From positions 1,736,001 to 1,800,000 of the forward strand of contig NZ_CP010897.2 in NCBI RefSeq assembly GCF_000934605.2: a stretch of DNA of 64,000 nucleotides. The letters are read 5' to 3'. This document shows positions 26,136-34,466 of the stretch, in pieces. The position numbers were made by a program, and so were the translations under genes. The DNA comes from Pandoraea vervacti. Lineage in GTDB: Bacteria > Pseudomonadota > Gammaproteobacteria > Burkholderiales > Burkholderiaceae. Position 1 is the stretch's first letter. Each line of letters begins with the position of its first letter. The notes under the pieces were generated by a model that was not told the origin of the DNA, ran no database searches, and was given only the letters and a program-made list of their open reading frames with translations.

Positions 26136-27086
26136 ATGGCATTGCAATCACTGGATATCAAACGGCGCTCGGCAACGACCTTGCCGTCGCCCTCTGTGCG
26201 TGAGGCGCACACGGGCGACGTCGCCAAACTCATCGATGTCTCGAAGTGCATCGGCTGCAAGGCATGTCAGACGGCGTGCATGGAGTGGAACGATCTGCGC
26301 GACGAAGTCGGCACCAATGTCGGGGTGTACGACAACCCGGCCGACCTGACGGCGGACTCATGGACGCTCATGCGTTTCACGGAGTACGAAAATCCGAAGG
26401 GCGACCTGGAATGGCTCATCCGCAAGGATGGCTGCATGCATTGCGAGGATCCGGGCTGCCTGAAGGCGTGCCCGTCGCCGGGCGCGATCGTGCAGTACGC
26501 CAACGGCATCGTCGACTTCCACGAAGAAGCGTGCATCGGGTGCGGATACTGCATTACCGGGTGTCCGTTCAACATTCCGCGCATCTCGCAAAAGGACCAC
26601 AAGGCGTACAAATGCACGCTGTGTTCCGATCGCGTGTCCGTGGGACTGGAGCCGGCTTGCGTCAAGACTTGCCCGACCGGCGCGATCATGTTCGGCACGA
26701 AGGACGCCATGAAGGATCAGGCGGCCGAGCGCATCGAAGACCTGAAGTCGCGCGGCTTCGATAACGCCGGGCTGTACGATCCGGCCGGCGTGGGCGGCAC
26801 GCATGTGATGTACGTGCTGCACCATGCCGACAAGCCGTCGCTGTATCACGGCTTGCCGGACAATCCGCGCATCAGTCCGATGGTGACGTTCTGGAAGGGC
26901 ATTGCCAAACCGCTGGGCGTGGCCGCGATGGCGCTCACGGCCATCGCCGGGTTCTTCCACTACATCAAGAGCGGTCCGAACGAAACGACCGAGGAAGATG
27001 AAGCGCAGGCCCGCCGGTACGATGCCTCCCGCAAGGGCGGCGGTCCCGACGGCGAGAAGGGCGTTCGCACGCACGAGGAGGTCTGA
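26136..27086 (+). CDS. fdnH: Formate dehydrogenase iron-sulfur subunit
   Basis: This 316-residue electron-transfer subunit carries four ferredoxin-like cysteine groups: CIGCKACQTAC, CMHCEDPGCLKACP, CIGCGYCITGCP and CTLCSDRVSVGLEPACVKTC. This gives four [4Fe-4S] clusters between the Sec subunit and the cytochrome b. One hydrophobic helix near the C-terminus (GVAAMALTAIAGFFHYI) anchors it in the membrane, as in FdnH. It begins 9 bp after the fdnG stop, with GGGGGCGCC spacing and no strong ribosome site. The C-terminal tail is charged. Confidence 0.95.
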   Translation: MALQSLDIKRRSATTLPSPSVREAHTGDVAKLIDVSKCIGCKACQTACMEWNDLRDEVGTNVGVYDNPADLTADSWTLMRFTEYENPKGDLEWLIRKDGCMHCEDPGCLKACPSPGAIVQYANGIVDFHEEACIGCGYCITGCPFNIPRISQKDHKAYKCTLCSDRVSVGLEPACVKTCPTGAIMFGTKDAMKDQAAERIEDLKSRGFDNAGLYDPAGVGGTHVMYVLHHADKPSLYHGLPDNPRISPMVTFWKGIAKPLGVAAMALTAIAGFFHYIKSGPNETTEEDEAQARRYDASRKGGGPDGEKGVRTHEEV

Positions 27087-27088
27087 CC

Positions 27089-27736
27089 ATGGCGCATGAC
27101 GCTGAAGTTGGCAAGTCGGGTCGAGACGACCTGATCGAGCGCTACAACGCCGCGGAGCGCATCAACCACTGGATCGTCGCGGGCACCTTCATTCTGCTCG
27201 CGCTCTCCGGGCTGGCGCTGTTCCATCCGTCGATGTTCTGGCTCACCAATCTCTTCGGTGGCGGGCCGTGGACACGGATTCTGCACCCGTTCGTCGGGCT
27301 GGTGATGTTCATCGCTTTCGTGTGGCTCGCGCTGCGGCTCGCCCGCTACAACAAGTTCGAGCAACGCGACGCCGAGTGGATGAAGCACATCGGCGACGTG
27401 CTCAACAATCGCGAGGAAAATCTGCCGGAGGTCGGGCGCTACAACGCCGGACAGAAGCTGCTTTTCTACGTGATGGTGTTGTGCATGATCGGGTTGTTGC
27501 TCTCGGGCATCGTGATCTGGCGCGCGTACTTCGCGTTCTATTTCCCGATCTGGGTGATTCGTCTGGCATCCGACGTGCATGCGGTGTGTGCATTCGTGTT
27601 GATTTGCGGCATCATTACGCACATCTACGCGGCGATCTGGATCAAGGGTTCCGTGCGCGCCATGACGCGCGGTACCGTCACCCGCGGCTGGGCGTGGAAA
27701 CATCATCGCGCCTGGTACAAGCAGCTCAACAAATAA
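27089..27736 (+). CDS. fdnI: Formate dehydrogenase cytochrome b556 subunit
   Basis: This 215-residue membrane subunit has four hydrophobic segments and conserved heme-ligand histidines (ERINHWIVAG in helix 1, LHPFVGLV in helix 2, DVHAVCAFV and THIYAAIW later). It passes electrons from the iron-sulfur subunit to the quinone pool at the inner membrane. Length matches FdnI/FdoI (about 211-217). It starts two bases after fdnH, preceded by GAGGAGG. The order G-H-I is that of E. coli fdnGHI and fdoGHI; the following fdhE makes the fdo arrangement the closer parallel. Confidence 0.95.
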   Translation: MAHDAEVGKSGRDDLIERYNAAERINHWIVAGTFILLALSGLALFHPSMFWLTNLFGGGPWTRILHPFVGLVMFIAFVWLALRLARYNKFEQRDAEWMKHIGDVLNNREENLPEVGRYNAGQKLLFYVMVLCMIGLLLSGIVIWRAYFAFYFPIWVIRLASDVHAVCAFVLICGIITHIYAAIWIKGSVRAMTRGTVTRGWAWKHHRAWYKQLNK

Positions 27737-27781
27737 GTCCGGCCCTGCTGGTGGCCGGACACTCATACGAGGCCGGCCACC

Positions 27782-28825
27782 TTGCAACGCATTCTCGAAC
27801 CCGGGCAGATTGAATCGCTCGATCGCACCTCCATTCCCCGTTTGCGCATGCCGCAACGCGCCGAAGTGTTTTCGGCGCGCGCCGCACGTTTGCGTCAGTT
27901 GGCCGACGGCCATCCGCTGGGTGACTACCTGCGGCTAATGGCCGCACTCGTGGACGCGCAGCAGCATGTGCTCGACAACTTCCAGGCTGAGCGTCCCTCG
28001 CCCGAGTCCATCGAACAGGCGCAGCAGCACTGCATGCCGCTCGTGCCCGCCTCCGGCGGTTACGACGCCGGGCGCTGGCAGCCGTTGCTCGTCCCGCTGC
28101 TCGATGCGGTGGCGGCGCAGCCGGCGTTGCCCGCCGCCGTCAAAGGGGTGATCGAGCGTGTTCGCGCGGCCGACCCGGCAGCGCTCGAAGCCGGTGCACA
28201 GGCATTGCTCGCGGGACACGGCAAGGGTGTCGATGCCGCGAGCGCGCCGTTTCTGATGGCGGCGCTGCAAGTCCTCTGGACCGGCGTGGCGAGCACCTTC
28301 GAGGCCGGTGAAGTGCCCATGCTCGACGTCCCCAATGTCTGCCCCGTTTGCGGCACGCTGCCGGTGGCAAGCGTGGTGCGCATCGGGGGCGCGCATGAAG
28401 GCTATCGTTATCTTTGCTGCGGGCTGTGCGCGACCGAGTGGCACATGGTCCGCGTGAAGTGCACGCATTGTGAAGCGAGCGAGCACGTTGCGTATCACGT
28501 CGTCGACACCGCGGGCGCAGGGACCGACGCCGCGTCGGCCTCGGCGGCTGAGAGTGCAGTGGCCGACGGTGGCATGCTCAAGGGGCCGGACGGGCGACCG
28601 AAGCTCGACGAGGCATCCAGGCGGGTGGCGTCGTCGCCGATTCGCGCCGAATCGTGTGACGATTGCCACAGCTATCGGAAGATCTTCTATCAGGACAAGG
28701 ACCCGTTCGTCGAACCGGTCGCCGACGACCTCGCCAGTCTGGCGCTGGACGTGCTGATGGGCGAAGCCGGCTACGCGCGCGCCAACGGCAACCCGCTGCT
28801 CTGGCAAAACGCCGAAGACGCCTGA
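27782..28825 (+). CDS. fdhE: FdhE, formate dehydrogenase maturation protein
   Basis: This 347-residue cytoplasmic protein is needed for assembly of respiratory formate dehydrogenases. It carries rubredoxin-like metal-binding Cys pairs: CPVCGTLPVAS, CCGLCATEWH, CTHCEAS and CDDCHSYRK. The N-terminal part has the family segment AARLRQLADGHPLGDYLRL. I chose the TTG at 27782 because the encoded 22 residues (QRILEPGQIESLDR and on) align with the N-terminus of E. coli FdhE; an ATG at 27848 would cut into the family domain. A poorly conserved Ala-rich loop sits around residue 240. It shares one base with the likely selA start. Confidence 0.93.
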   Translation: MQRILEPGQIESLDRTSIPRLRMPQRAEVFSARAARLRQLADGHPLGDYLRLMAALVDAQQHVLDNFQAERPSPESIEQAQQHCMPLVPASGGYDAGRWQPLLVPLLDAVAAQPALPAAVKGVIERVRAADPAALEAGAQALLAGHGKGVDAASAPFLMAALQVLWTGVASTFEAGEVPMLDVPNVCPVCGTLPVASVVRIGGAHEGYRYLCCGLCATEWHMVRVKCTHCEASEHVAYHVVDTAGAGTDAASASAAESAVADGGMLKGPDGRPKLDEASRRVASSPIRAESCDDCHSYRKIFYQDKDPFVEPVADDLASLALDVLMGEAGYARANGNPLLWQNAEDA

Positions 28826-30270
28826 TGGGGACGAGGATGCCGATGGCGGAGCATGACAAGGGGCGGGCGGACGTGGCGGATCTGCCGTCGCTCGACAGGT
28901 TGCTGGGCACGGCCGAGTTTCAGGCGGCACTCGCCGACTTCGGTCGCACGCAGGTCGTTGCGGCGTTGCGCAGCGACCTCGACGCGCGTCGTGCGCAGGC
29001 GCGCGTCAGCACGCTTACCCACGATGCGCTGACGCCGGCCGCGTTCGGCGCGCGGGTCGTCGCCACGTTGACCGAGCGCAATCGCGCGACGCTGCGCCCC
29101 GTCTTCAATCTCACCGGCACGGTGCTGCACACGAACCTTGGGCGGGCGTTGTTGCCCGAGGTCGCCATCGAGTCGGTCATGCAGGCGCTGAGCTCGCCCG
29201 CCAATCTCGAATTCGATCTGGCAACCGGGGGACGCGGCGATCGCGACGACCTCATCGCGCCGCTGCTCTGCGAGCTGACCGGCGGCGAGGCGGCGACGGT
29301 CGTCAACAACAACGCGGCGGCGGTGCTGCTGATGCTGGCGACGCTGGCCAGGCGCCGGGAAGTGGTCGTGTCGCGCGGCGAACTGGTGGAGATCGGCGGG
29401 GCCTTCCGCATCCCCGACATCATGACGCATGCGGGCGCGAAGCTCGTCGAGATCGGTACGACCAATCGCACGCATGCGGCCGACTATCGCAATGCCATTG
29501 GCGACAAGACGGCGCTGCTGATGAAGGTGCATTGCAGTAATTACGAAGTCACGGGCTTCACCAAGAGCGTCGATGTGGCCGAGGTCGTGGAGATCGCAAA
29601 GCCGCACAGCGTGCCGGTGGCGGTCGATCTCGGCAGCGGCACGCTCACCCCGATGGAGCGATGGGGGCTGCCGCATGAGACGACCGTGCAGGAGACGATA
29701 GCCGCAGGCGCGGACCTCGTCACGTTCTCCGGCGACAAGCTGCTTGGCGGGCCGCAGGCGGGCATGATCGTCGGTCGTAAAGACCTCATCGCGAAGATCA
29801 AGAAGCATCCGCTAAAGCGCGCGCTCCGGGTGGGCAAACTCACGCTCGCGGCGCTGGAGCCGGTGCTGCGTCTGTATCGAGATCCCGATCATTTGCCCGA
29901 GCGGCTGACCACGCTTCGCCTGCTCACGCGTACGCGCGACGAGATGGCTGCGCAAGCCGGGCGGCTGGCGCCGGTGCTCGAGAAATCACTGGGCGAGGAC
30001 TACACCGTGACGGCCGCCCCGATGGTCAGCCAGATCGGCAGCGGTGCGTTGCCGGTGGAGCAACTTCCGAGTTATGGGCTGGCGATTGCACCGGCTGGCG
30101 GCAAGCGCGGCAGCGGGCGCGCGCTGGCGAGACTCGAAGCCGCGCTGCGCGGGTTGCCGTACCCCGTGATCGGGCGCATTGCCGATCAGACGCTCTGGCT
30201 CGACCTGCGTTGCCTCGAAGCGGGTGACGAAGCGCGGCTGTCGTTGCAGTTCGCGGAGTTGCGCGCATGA
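28825..30270 (+). CDS. selA: SelA, L-seryl-tRNA(Sec) selenium transferase
   Basis: This 481-residue PLP enzyme converts seryl-tRNA(Sec) to selenocysteinyl-tRNA(Sec), using selenophosphate. It has the fold-type I signature, with VFNLTGTVLHTNLGRALLP in the N-terminal half and the PLP-binding Lys in VTFSGDKLLGGPQAG (about residue 305; Lys295 in E. coli). ATG at 28825 overlaps the fdhE stop by one base. ATG at 28843, preceded by GACGAGG, is an alternative. Its stop overlaps the selB start by 4 bp, so the two are translationally coupled. Confidence 0.95.
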   Translation: MGTRMPMAEHDKGRADVADLPSLDRLLGTAEFQAALADFGRTQVVAALRSDLDARRAQARVSTLTHDALTPAAFGARVVATLTERNRATLRPVFNLTGTVLHTNLGRALLPEVAIESVMQALSSPANLEFDLATGGRGDRDDLIAPLLCELTGGEAATVVNNNAAAVLLMLATLARRREVVVSRGELVEIGGAFRIPDIMTHAGAKLVEIGTTNRTHAADYRNAIGDKTALLMKVHCSNYEVTGFTKSVDVAEVVEIAKPHSVPVAVDLGSGTLTPMERWGLPHETTVQETIAAGADLVTFSGDKLLGGPQAGMIVGRKDLIAKIKKHPLKRALRVGKLTLAALEPVLRLYRDPDHLPERLTTLRLLTRTRDEMAAQAGRLAPVLEKSLGEDYTVTAAPMVSQIGSGALPVEQLPSYGLAIAPAGGKRGSGRALARLEAALRGLPYPVIGRIADQTLWLDLRCLEAGDEARLSLQFAELRA

Positions 30271-32177
30271 TCGTCGGCACCGCAGGGCACATCGACCATG
30301 GCAAGACGAGTCTCGTTCGCGCGCTGACGGGCGTTGACACCGACCGTCTCAAGGAAGAAAAGGCACGCGGCATTTCCATCGAGCTGGGATACGCCTACAC
30401 ACCGTTGCCGGATGGCGAGGTGCTGGGATTCATCGACGTGCCCGGGCACGAGAAGCTGATCCATACGATGGCGGCGGGCGCGGTCGGCATCGACTTTGCG
30501 TTGCTGGTGATTGCGGCGGACGACGGCATCATGCCGCAGACCCGTGAGCATCTGGCCATTCTGACGATGCTGGGCGTGCGGCATGGCGTGGTTGCGTTGT
30601 CGAAGGCCGATCGGGTGGATGCTGCACGGCTGGCGGCGGTGACGAAAGAGATCGAGGCGTGGCTTGCAGACACGCCGTTTGCACGCGCCGAAGTGATTCC
30701 CGTGTCCGCGACGACGACGGGCGATGCCGGGGTGGCGGCATTGCGGGAGCATATGACGCGAGCGGCGGGCGCGTTGCTCGCGTCGGGCAACGCCGCGCGT
30801 CGCGACGATGCGCTGTTCCGGCTTGCCGTCGACCGCGTCTTCACGTTGACGGGGCATGGCACGGTGGTGACGGGCACGGCCTTTGCGGGCGCCGTGCGTG
30901 TGGGCGATACGTTGACGGTGATGCCACAGAAGTTGCCTGTGCGGGTGCGCAGCATTCATGCGCAGAATCGTCCTGTGGAGACTGGCCGGGCAGGCGAGCG
31001 TTGCGCATTGAATCTGGCGGGTGTCGAGCGCGATCAGTTGTCGCGTGGCGACTGGATCGTGGCGTCGGGCTTGTCCGAGCCATCGACGAATGTGGACGTC
31101 GAACTGCACTGGCTGCCGGGTAGCGCGCCGCTCACGCAATGGTTTCCGCTGCATGTGCATCTGGGCACGACCCATGTGCAGGCGCGCACGGTGCTGCTCG
31201 GCGGGGATACGCTTGCACCCGGCGCGTCGATGCGGGTGCAGCTCGTGTTCGACACGCCGGTGTGCGCGATGCCGGGCGACCGGTTCATCGTGCGCAATCC
31301 GCAAGCCACGGCGACCGTCGGCGGGGGGCGCGTGCTCGATCCGGCCGCGCCCGAGCGCAAGCGTCGTTCGGCGCCCAGACTGGCGTGGCTCGATGCCGTT
31401 GCGCGGTATCTCGATGGCGACGGGCTCGACGCCTTGCTCGCGCAATCGCCCTTCGGTCTGACGAGCACGCAGGTCATCACGTTGACGGGCTTGCCCGCGA
31501 CGCAATGGACATGGCCGTCGGGAGCTGTGGTGCACGCGGGGTCCGAGGGCGAATCACTAGCATTCGCGCCGCAGGCGTGGGAGGTCATGCGTGCGCGTGT
31601 ACTCGCCTCGCTGAGCGACTATCACGCACGCGTGCCGGACGAGCCGGGGCTCGACGCGGCGCGTCTGGGGCGTATGACCTGGCCCTCGCTGGACGCGGCA
31701 CGTTGGCGCGTGATCGTGCAGGCCTTGTTGAGCGAAGGGGCGCTGGCGCGCACCGGCGCGTGGTGGCACCTGCCGACGCATCGCGTCGAAATGACGGATG
31801 AGGAAAACGCGCTGGCGCAGGCATTGTTGCCGAAGGTGGCGCAGGGGCGTTTCGATCCGCCCTGGGTGCGTGACATGGGACGTGAGCTGAACGTGCCGGA
31901 AGATCGGGTGCGTTCGGTGCTGCGCAAGCTCGCGCGGCAGGGGCGGGTGCATCAGATCGTCAAGGACCTGTTTTACGACGATGCGTGCGTGCAGACGCTC
32001 GCCGACATGATTGCAGGGGCTGACGGCAGGGTGGAAGCCGGCGCCTTTCGGGATGCGACGGGACTGGGCCGCAAGCGCGCGATTCAGATTCTGGAGTTCT
32101 TCGACCGTGCGGGATATACTCGCCGCGTTGGCGATTTGCATGTACGGCGCCCGGGTGTAGCCTGGGGCGCGGTGTAG
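30267..32177 (+). CDS. selB: SelB, selenocysteine-specific elongation factor
   Basis: This 636-residue translation GTPase delivers Sec-tRNA to the ribosome at UGA-SECIS. The G domain starts at once: MIVGTAGHIDHGKTSLVRAL (P-loop) and VPGHEKLIHTMAAG (switch II region). Elongation-factor beta-barrel domains follow, and four winged helices make up the C-terminal 250 residues, the part that binds SECIS RNA. The last base of its TAG stop is the first base of tRNA-Sec. Length is near E. coli SelB (614). Confidence 0.96.
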   Translation: MIVGTAGHIDHGKTSLVRALTGVDTDRLKEEKARGISIELGYAYTPLPDGEVLGFIDVPGHEKLIHTMAAGAVGIDFALLVIAADDGIMPQTREHLAILTMLGVRHGVVALSKADRVDAARLAAVTKEIEAWLADTPFARAEVIPVSATTTGDAGVAALREHMTRAAGALLASGNAARRDDALFRLAVDRVFTLTGHGTVVTGTAFAGAVRVGDTLTVMPQKLPVRVRSIHAQNRPVETGRAGERCALNLAGVERDQLSRGDWIVASGLSEPSTNVDVELHWLPGSAPLTQWFPLHVHLGTTHVQARTVLLGGDTLAPGASMRVQLVFDTPVCAMPGDRFIVRNPQATATVGGGRVLDPAAPERKRRSAPRLAWLDAVARYLDGDGLDALLAQSPFGLTSTQVITLTGLPATQWTWPSGAVVHAGSEGESLAFAPQAWEVMRARVLASLSDYHARVPDEPGLDAARLGRMTWPSLDAARWRVIVQALLSEGALARTGAWWHLPTHRVEMTDEENALAQALLPKVAQGRFDPPWVRDMGRELNVPEDRVRSVLRKLARQGRVHQIVKDLFYDDACVQTLADMIAGADGRVEAGAFRDATGLGRKRAIQILEFFDRAGYTRRVGDLHVRRPGVAWGAV

Positions 32178-32272
32178 GAAGGCATCCGTATCCGGTGATG
32201 CGGCCGGGCTTCAAACCCGGTTGGGGGCGTCAGACGTTCCCAGGTCGGTTCGACTCCGGCTGCCCTCCGCCA
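32177..32272 (+). tRNA. selC: tRNA-Sec (anticodon TCA)
   Basis: This is a 96-nt tRNA of the selenocysteine type. It has an 8-bp acceptor stem (GGAAGGCA / TGCCCTCC), a 6-bp D stem (CCGTAT / ATGCGG), and the anticodon arm CCGGG-CTTCAAA-CCCGG with TCA. It also has a long variable arm, T arm GTCGG-TTCGACT-CCGGC, and an encoded GCCA end. One acceptor pair is A-C (position 4), a mismatch absent from the E. coli gene. The first G is also the last base of the selB stop. Confidence 0.93.
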
Positions 32273-32326
32273 AGACATGGCTAAAGCACAACTCAAACGC
32301 AACCAATACGCAACAAAAAACGATGA

Positions 32327-32356
32327 GGGCTCCCTGCGCGGGAGCCCTTCTTTTTT
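32327..32356 (+). terminator. Rho-independent terminator after selC
   Basis: A perfect 8-bp stem GGGCTCCC / GGGAGCCC with a TGCGC loop (32327-32347) is followed by TTCTTTTTT. It closes the selenoprotein block on the plus strand. The leftward GntR gene ends 13 bp further on. Confidence 0.9.
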
Positions 32357-32368
32357 GGGGCGACGTGT

Positions 32369-33004
32369 TCAGCTCTGCTGGCCGCCCGGCACCATGCGCG
32401 CCATGATCTGTTCGCGCACGCGGATCAGGTGTTCACGCATGGCGGTCTCTGCACGGTCCGGCGCCCGATCGCGAATGGCCTGCGCGATCGCCTGATGTTC
32501 CCGGTCGCGTTGCCGGATTCGCTCGGGGCAGTGAGGAACGGGCTGCTGAATATGCAAGCGGATGTCCGAGCCCACGCGGCGGATGATCTGATAGACGTCT
32601 GCAGCAAGTGCGTTACCGGACGCCGACGCCACGGCGCGGTGAAAGGCGAGGTCCGTCGATCCACGATCGGCGCCGGGCGACGTGGTCGCCGCCCGTTCGA
32701 TGCGAGAGATCTCCAGCGGGGTCGCCCTGACGGCGGCCAGCCGCGCAAGAAACGGCTCCAGCGCCAGCCGAAGCTCAATCACTTCGAGCACATTGGTACG
32801 CCCGGCCAGCAACTCACCGTTACGCTTCGATTGCCCCTCGCCACGCCCGCGCGGTGTCTCCAGTTCGCCTTCCTCGCGCAACACCTTGAGCGCATTGCGC
32901 AATTGATGGCGCTTCACACCGAGTTCGTCGGCCAACTGTCGCTCTGCCGGCAACGTGTCGCCGTTGGCGAGACGGCTCCGCAGACTTTCAACCAGGTCAA
33001 CCAT
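32369..33004 (-). CDS. GntR-family regulator (FadR/FCD type)
   Basis: This is a 211-residue regulator with an N-terminal winged helix (LPAERQLADELGVKRHQLRN) and a C-terminal FCD domain, with FHRAVASASGN and the EHQAIAQAIRD helix carrying metal-ligand histidines. It is divergent from the dioxygenase-led catabolic cluster. The intervening region is packed with AACCAA/TTGGTT inverted repeats, so it is the likely controller of that cluster. GGAG lies 8 bp upstream of the ATG. The protein is slightly shorter at its N-terminus than many FCD proteins; it begins right at the HTH. Confidence 0.88.
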   Translation of the reverse strand: MVDLVESLRSRLANGDTLPAERQLADELGVKRHQLRNALKVLREEGELETPRGRGEGQSKRNGELLAGRTNVLEVIELRLALEPFLARLAAVRATPLEISRIERAATTSPGADRGSTDLAFHRAVASASGNALAADVYQIIRRVGSDIRLHIQQPVPHCPERIRQRDREHQAIAQAIRDRAPDRAETAMREHLIRVREQIMARMVPGGQQS

Positions 33005-33312
33005 CGTTTTTTCTCCACCACAACCAATGGATTTGGTTGCACGCCAAAAAAATTATCGAGGCCGCATGATATCGGAATTCAGCTTGCCCGACCAACGGCA
33101 TCCCTGCTTTGGTTATTCCCTTTTGTCCATATACTCGGCGCGTAGTCCGTTCCCCATGATTCGATTTCATGAATTTTTGGTTCAACCAAGATAAACAACC
33201 AAAACATACCAACCATAATAACCAAATACATTTTTGGTTGACACCAAAAATTTGTATTGATCTAATCGTTTGCATCGGCAGTTGGTAAAACCCCACTCGG
33301 AGGTACCGCAGC
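33005..33312. promoter_or_regulatory. Divergent promoter with multiple AACCAA/TTGGTT operators
   Basis: This is an AT-rich gap, in contrast to its neighbours. Three inverted repeats share the same half-sites. AACCAA and TTGGTT lie at 33022-33038 with 5 bp between. TTGGTTCAACCAA lies at 33177-33189. TTTTTGGT and ACCAAAAA lie at 33231-33250 with 4 bp between. Further AACCAAA and ACCAACC half-sites lie at 33196-33226. This pattern suggests one regulator binding several operators, most simply the GntR at 32369-33004. Confidence 0.6.
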
Positions 33313-34455
33313 ATGATGCAAGCCACGCAGGCAGCCGCCGTTCGCAGTCGCGAACAAGACGAGACGCGGCAAATGTACGAGGAGATCGGTAACGCGCACC
33401 TGTTCCCGTTCTGGGCGCGAAGCGCCGATGTCGAGCACGACGAAATCAAGCAACTGATGCAGGGACAGCGCGCCGTACCCTACCTGTGGCGCTTCAAGGA
33501 CGTGCTGGAACCCCTGCTGCAACAATCGGCGCGCCTGATCTCTACGGCAGACTCCGATCGCCGCTCGCTGATTCTGACCAACCCCGGGCTCAAGCCCCGT
33601 CGCGCGACGGTCACCACGCTGTACACCGCCTACCGTCTGAACGATCCGAACGAGATCATGCCGCCGCATCGCCACACGGCAAGCGCGATCCGGCTCGGGC
33701 TCACCGGTTCGCAAAACTTCACTGGCGTGGAGGGCGAAGACGTCGTCTTCGGCCCGGGCGACATGGTGCTCACGCCGCGCGATACGTGGCACAACCACGG
33801 TAATGTGGGGAGCGAGCCCGCCATCAATCTTTCGGTGCTCGACTACCCGCTGGTCGAAACGCTCAATGCCTTGTCGTTCGATCACGATTACACCGAAGGC
33901 GGCGAGGCGATGCGCAAGCAGTCGGCACGTTTTCCCGCCGACTATTCGGCGATTACCTATGGGACGGGCGGGCTGATGCCGCGCTTCGTCGACCACCGCC
34001 GTGGCGCCAATGGTTCATCGCCGATGTTCATTTACCGCTACGAGGCTGTGCGCGAGTTGCTCGAGAAGCATCGCGAATGGGCGGAGAACCCCTACGAGGG
34101 ACTTCGCATCGAGTACGTCGATCCCCTGCGTGGCGGACCCGTCTACAAGACCATGACGTTCTTCATGCAGATGCTGCGCCCCGGCGAGCGCACGCTGCCG
34201 ATGAAACAGACGGCGAGCCTGCTGGTCTCGCCGCTCGAGGGATCGGTGCGTGCCGTGCTCGACGAGCAGACCTTCGAGACGAACCCGTTCGATACGCTCG
34301 CGGTGCCTGGCGGCACTTGGGCGCAATACGAGAACACGAGCGCTACGCAGCCAGCCATCGTATTCATTGCGAGCGATGAACCGGCGCTTCGTGCGTTCGG
34401 CCTGTTGCAGCGCTGGGGCAAGACGGCCGGCGGCGATGTTCTCCTCCTCGATTAA
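33313..34455 (+). CDS. Gentisate 1,2-dioxygenase-like bicupin
   Basis: This 380-residue protein has two cupin domains, like gentisate or 1-hydroxy-2-naphthoate dioxygenases that open an aromatic ring with Fe(II). The first cupin keeps the iron-binding motif PPHRHTASAIRL (His119 and His121) and the third His region DTWHNHGN (His160/162). The second cupin reads PGERTLPMKQTASLL, with the His pair lost. The ATG is preceded by GGAGG. It heads a co-directional cluster with a transporter, an aldehyde dehydrogenase and a GMC oxidase. The usual partners of gentisate breakdown (a zeta-class maleylpyruvate isomerase and a fumarylpyruvate hydrolase) are not next to it, so the real substrate may not be gentisate. 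Confidence 0.8.
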   Translation: MMQATQAAAVRSREQDETRQMYEEIGNAHLFPFWARSADVEHDEIKQLMQGQRAVPYLWRFKDVLEPLLQQSARLISTADSDRRSLILTNPGLKPRRATVTTLYTAYRLNDPNEIMPPHRHTASAIRLGLTGSQNFTGVEGEDVVFGPGDMVLTPRDTWHNHGNVGSEPAINLSVLDYPLVETLNALSFDHDYTEGGEAMRKQSARFPADYSAITYGTGGLMPRFVDHRRGANGSSPMFIYRYEAVRELLEKHREWAENPYEGLRIEYVDPLRGGPVYKTMTFFMQMLRPGERTLPMKQTASLLVSPLEGSVRAVLDEQTFETNPFDTLAVPGGTWAQYENTSATQPAIVFIASDEPALRAFGLLQRWGKTAGGDVLLLD

Positions 34456-34466
34456 GGGACGCCGTC

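Noticed and set aside
33181..33250. CRISPR-like array
   Set aside because: The repeated AACCAA/TTGGTT half-sites are short and inverted, with no uniform repeat-spacer structure.
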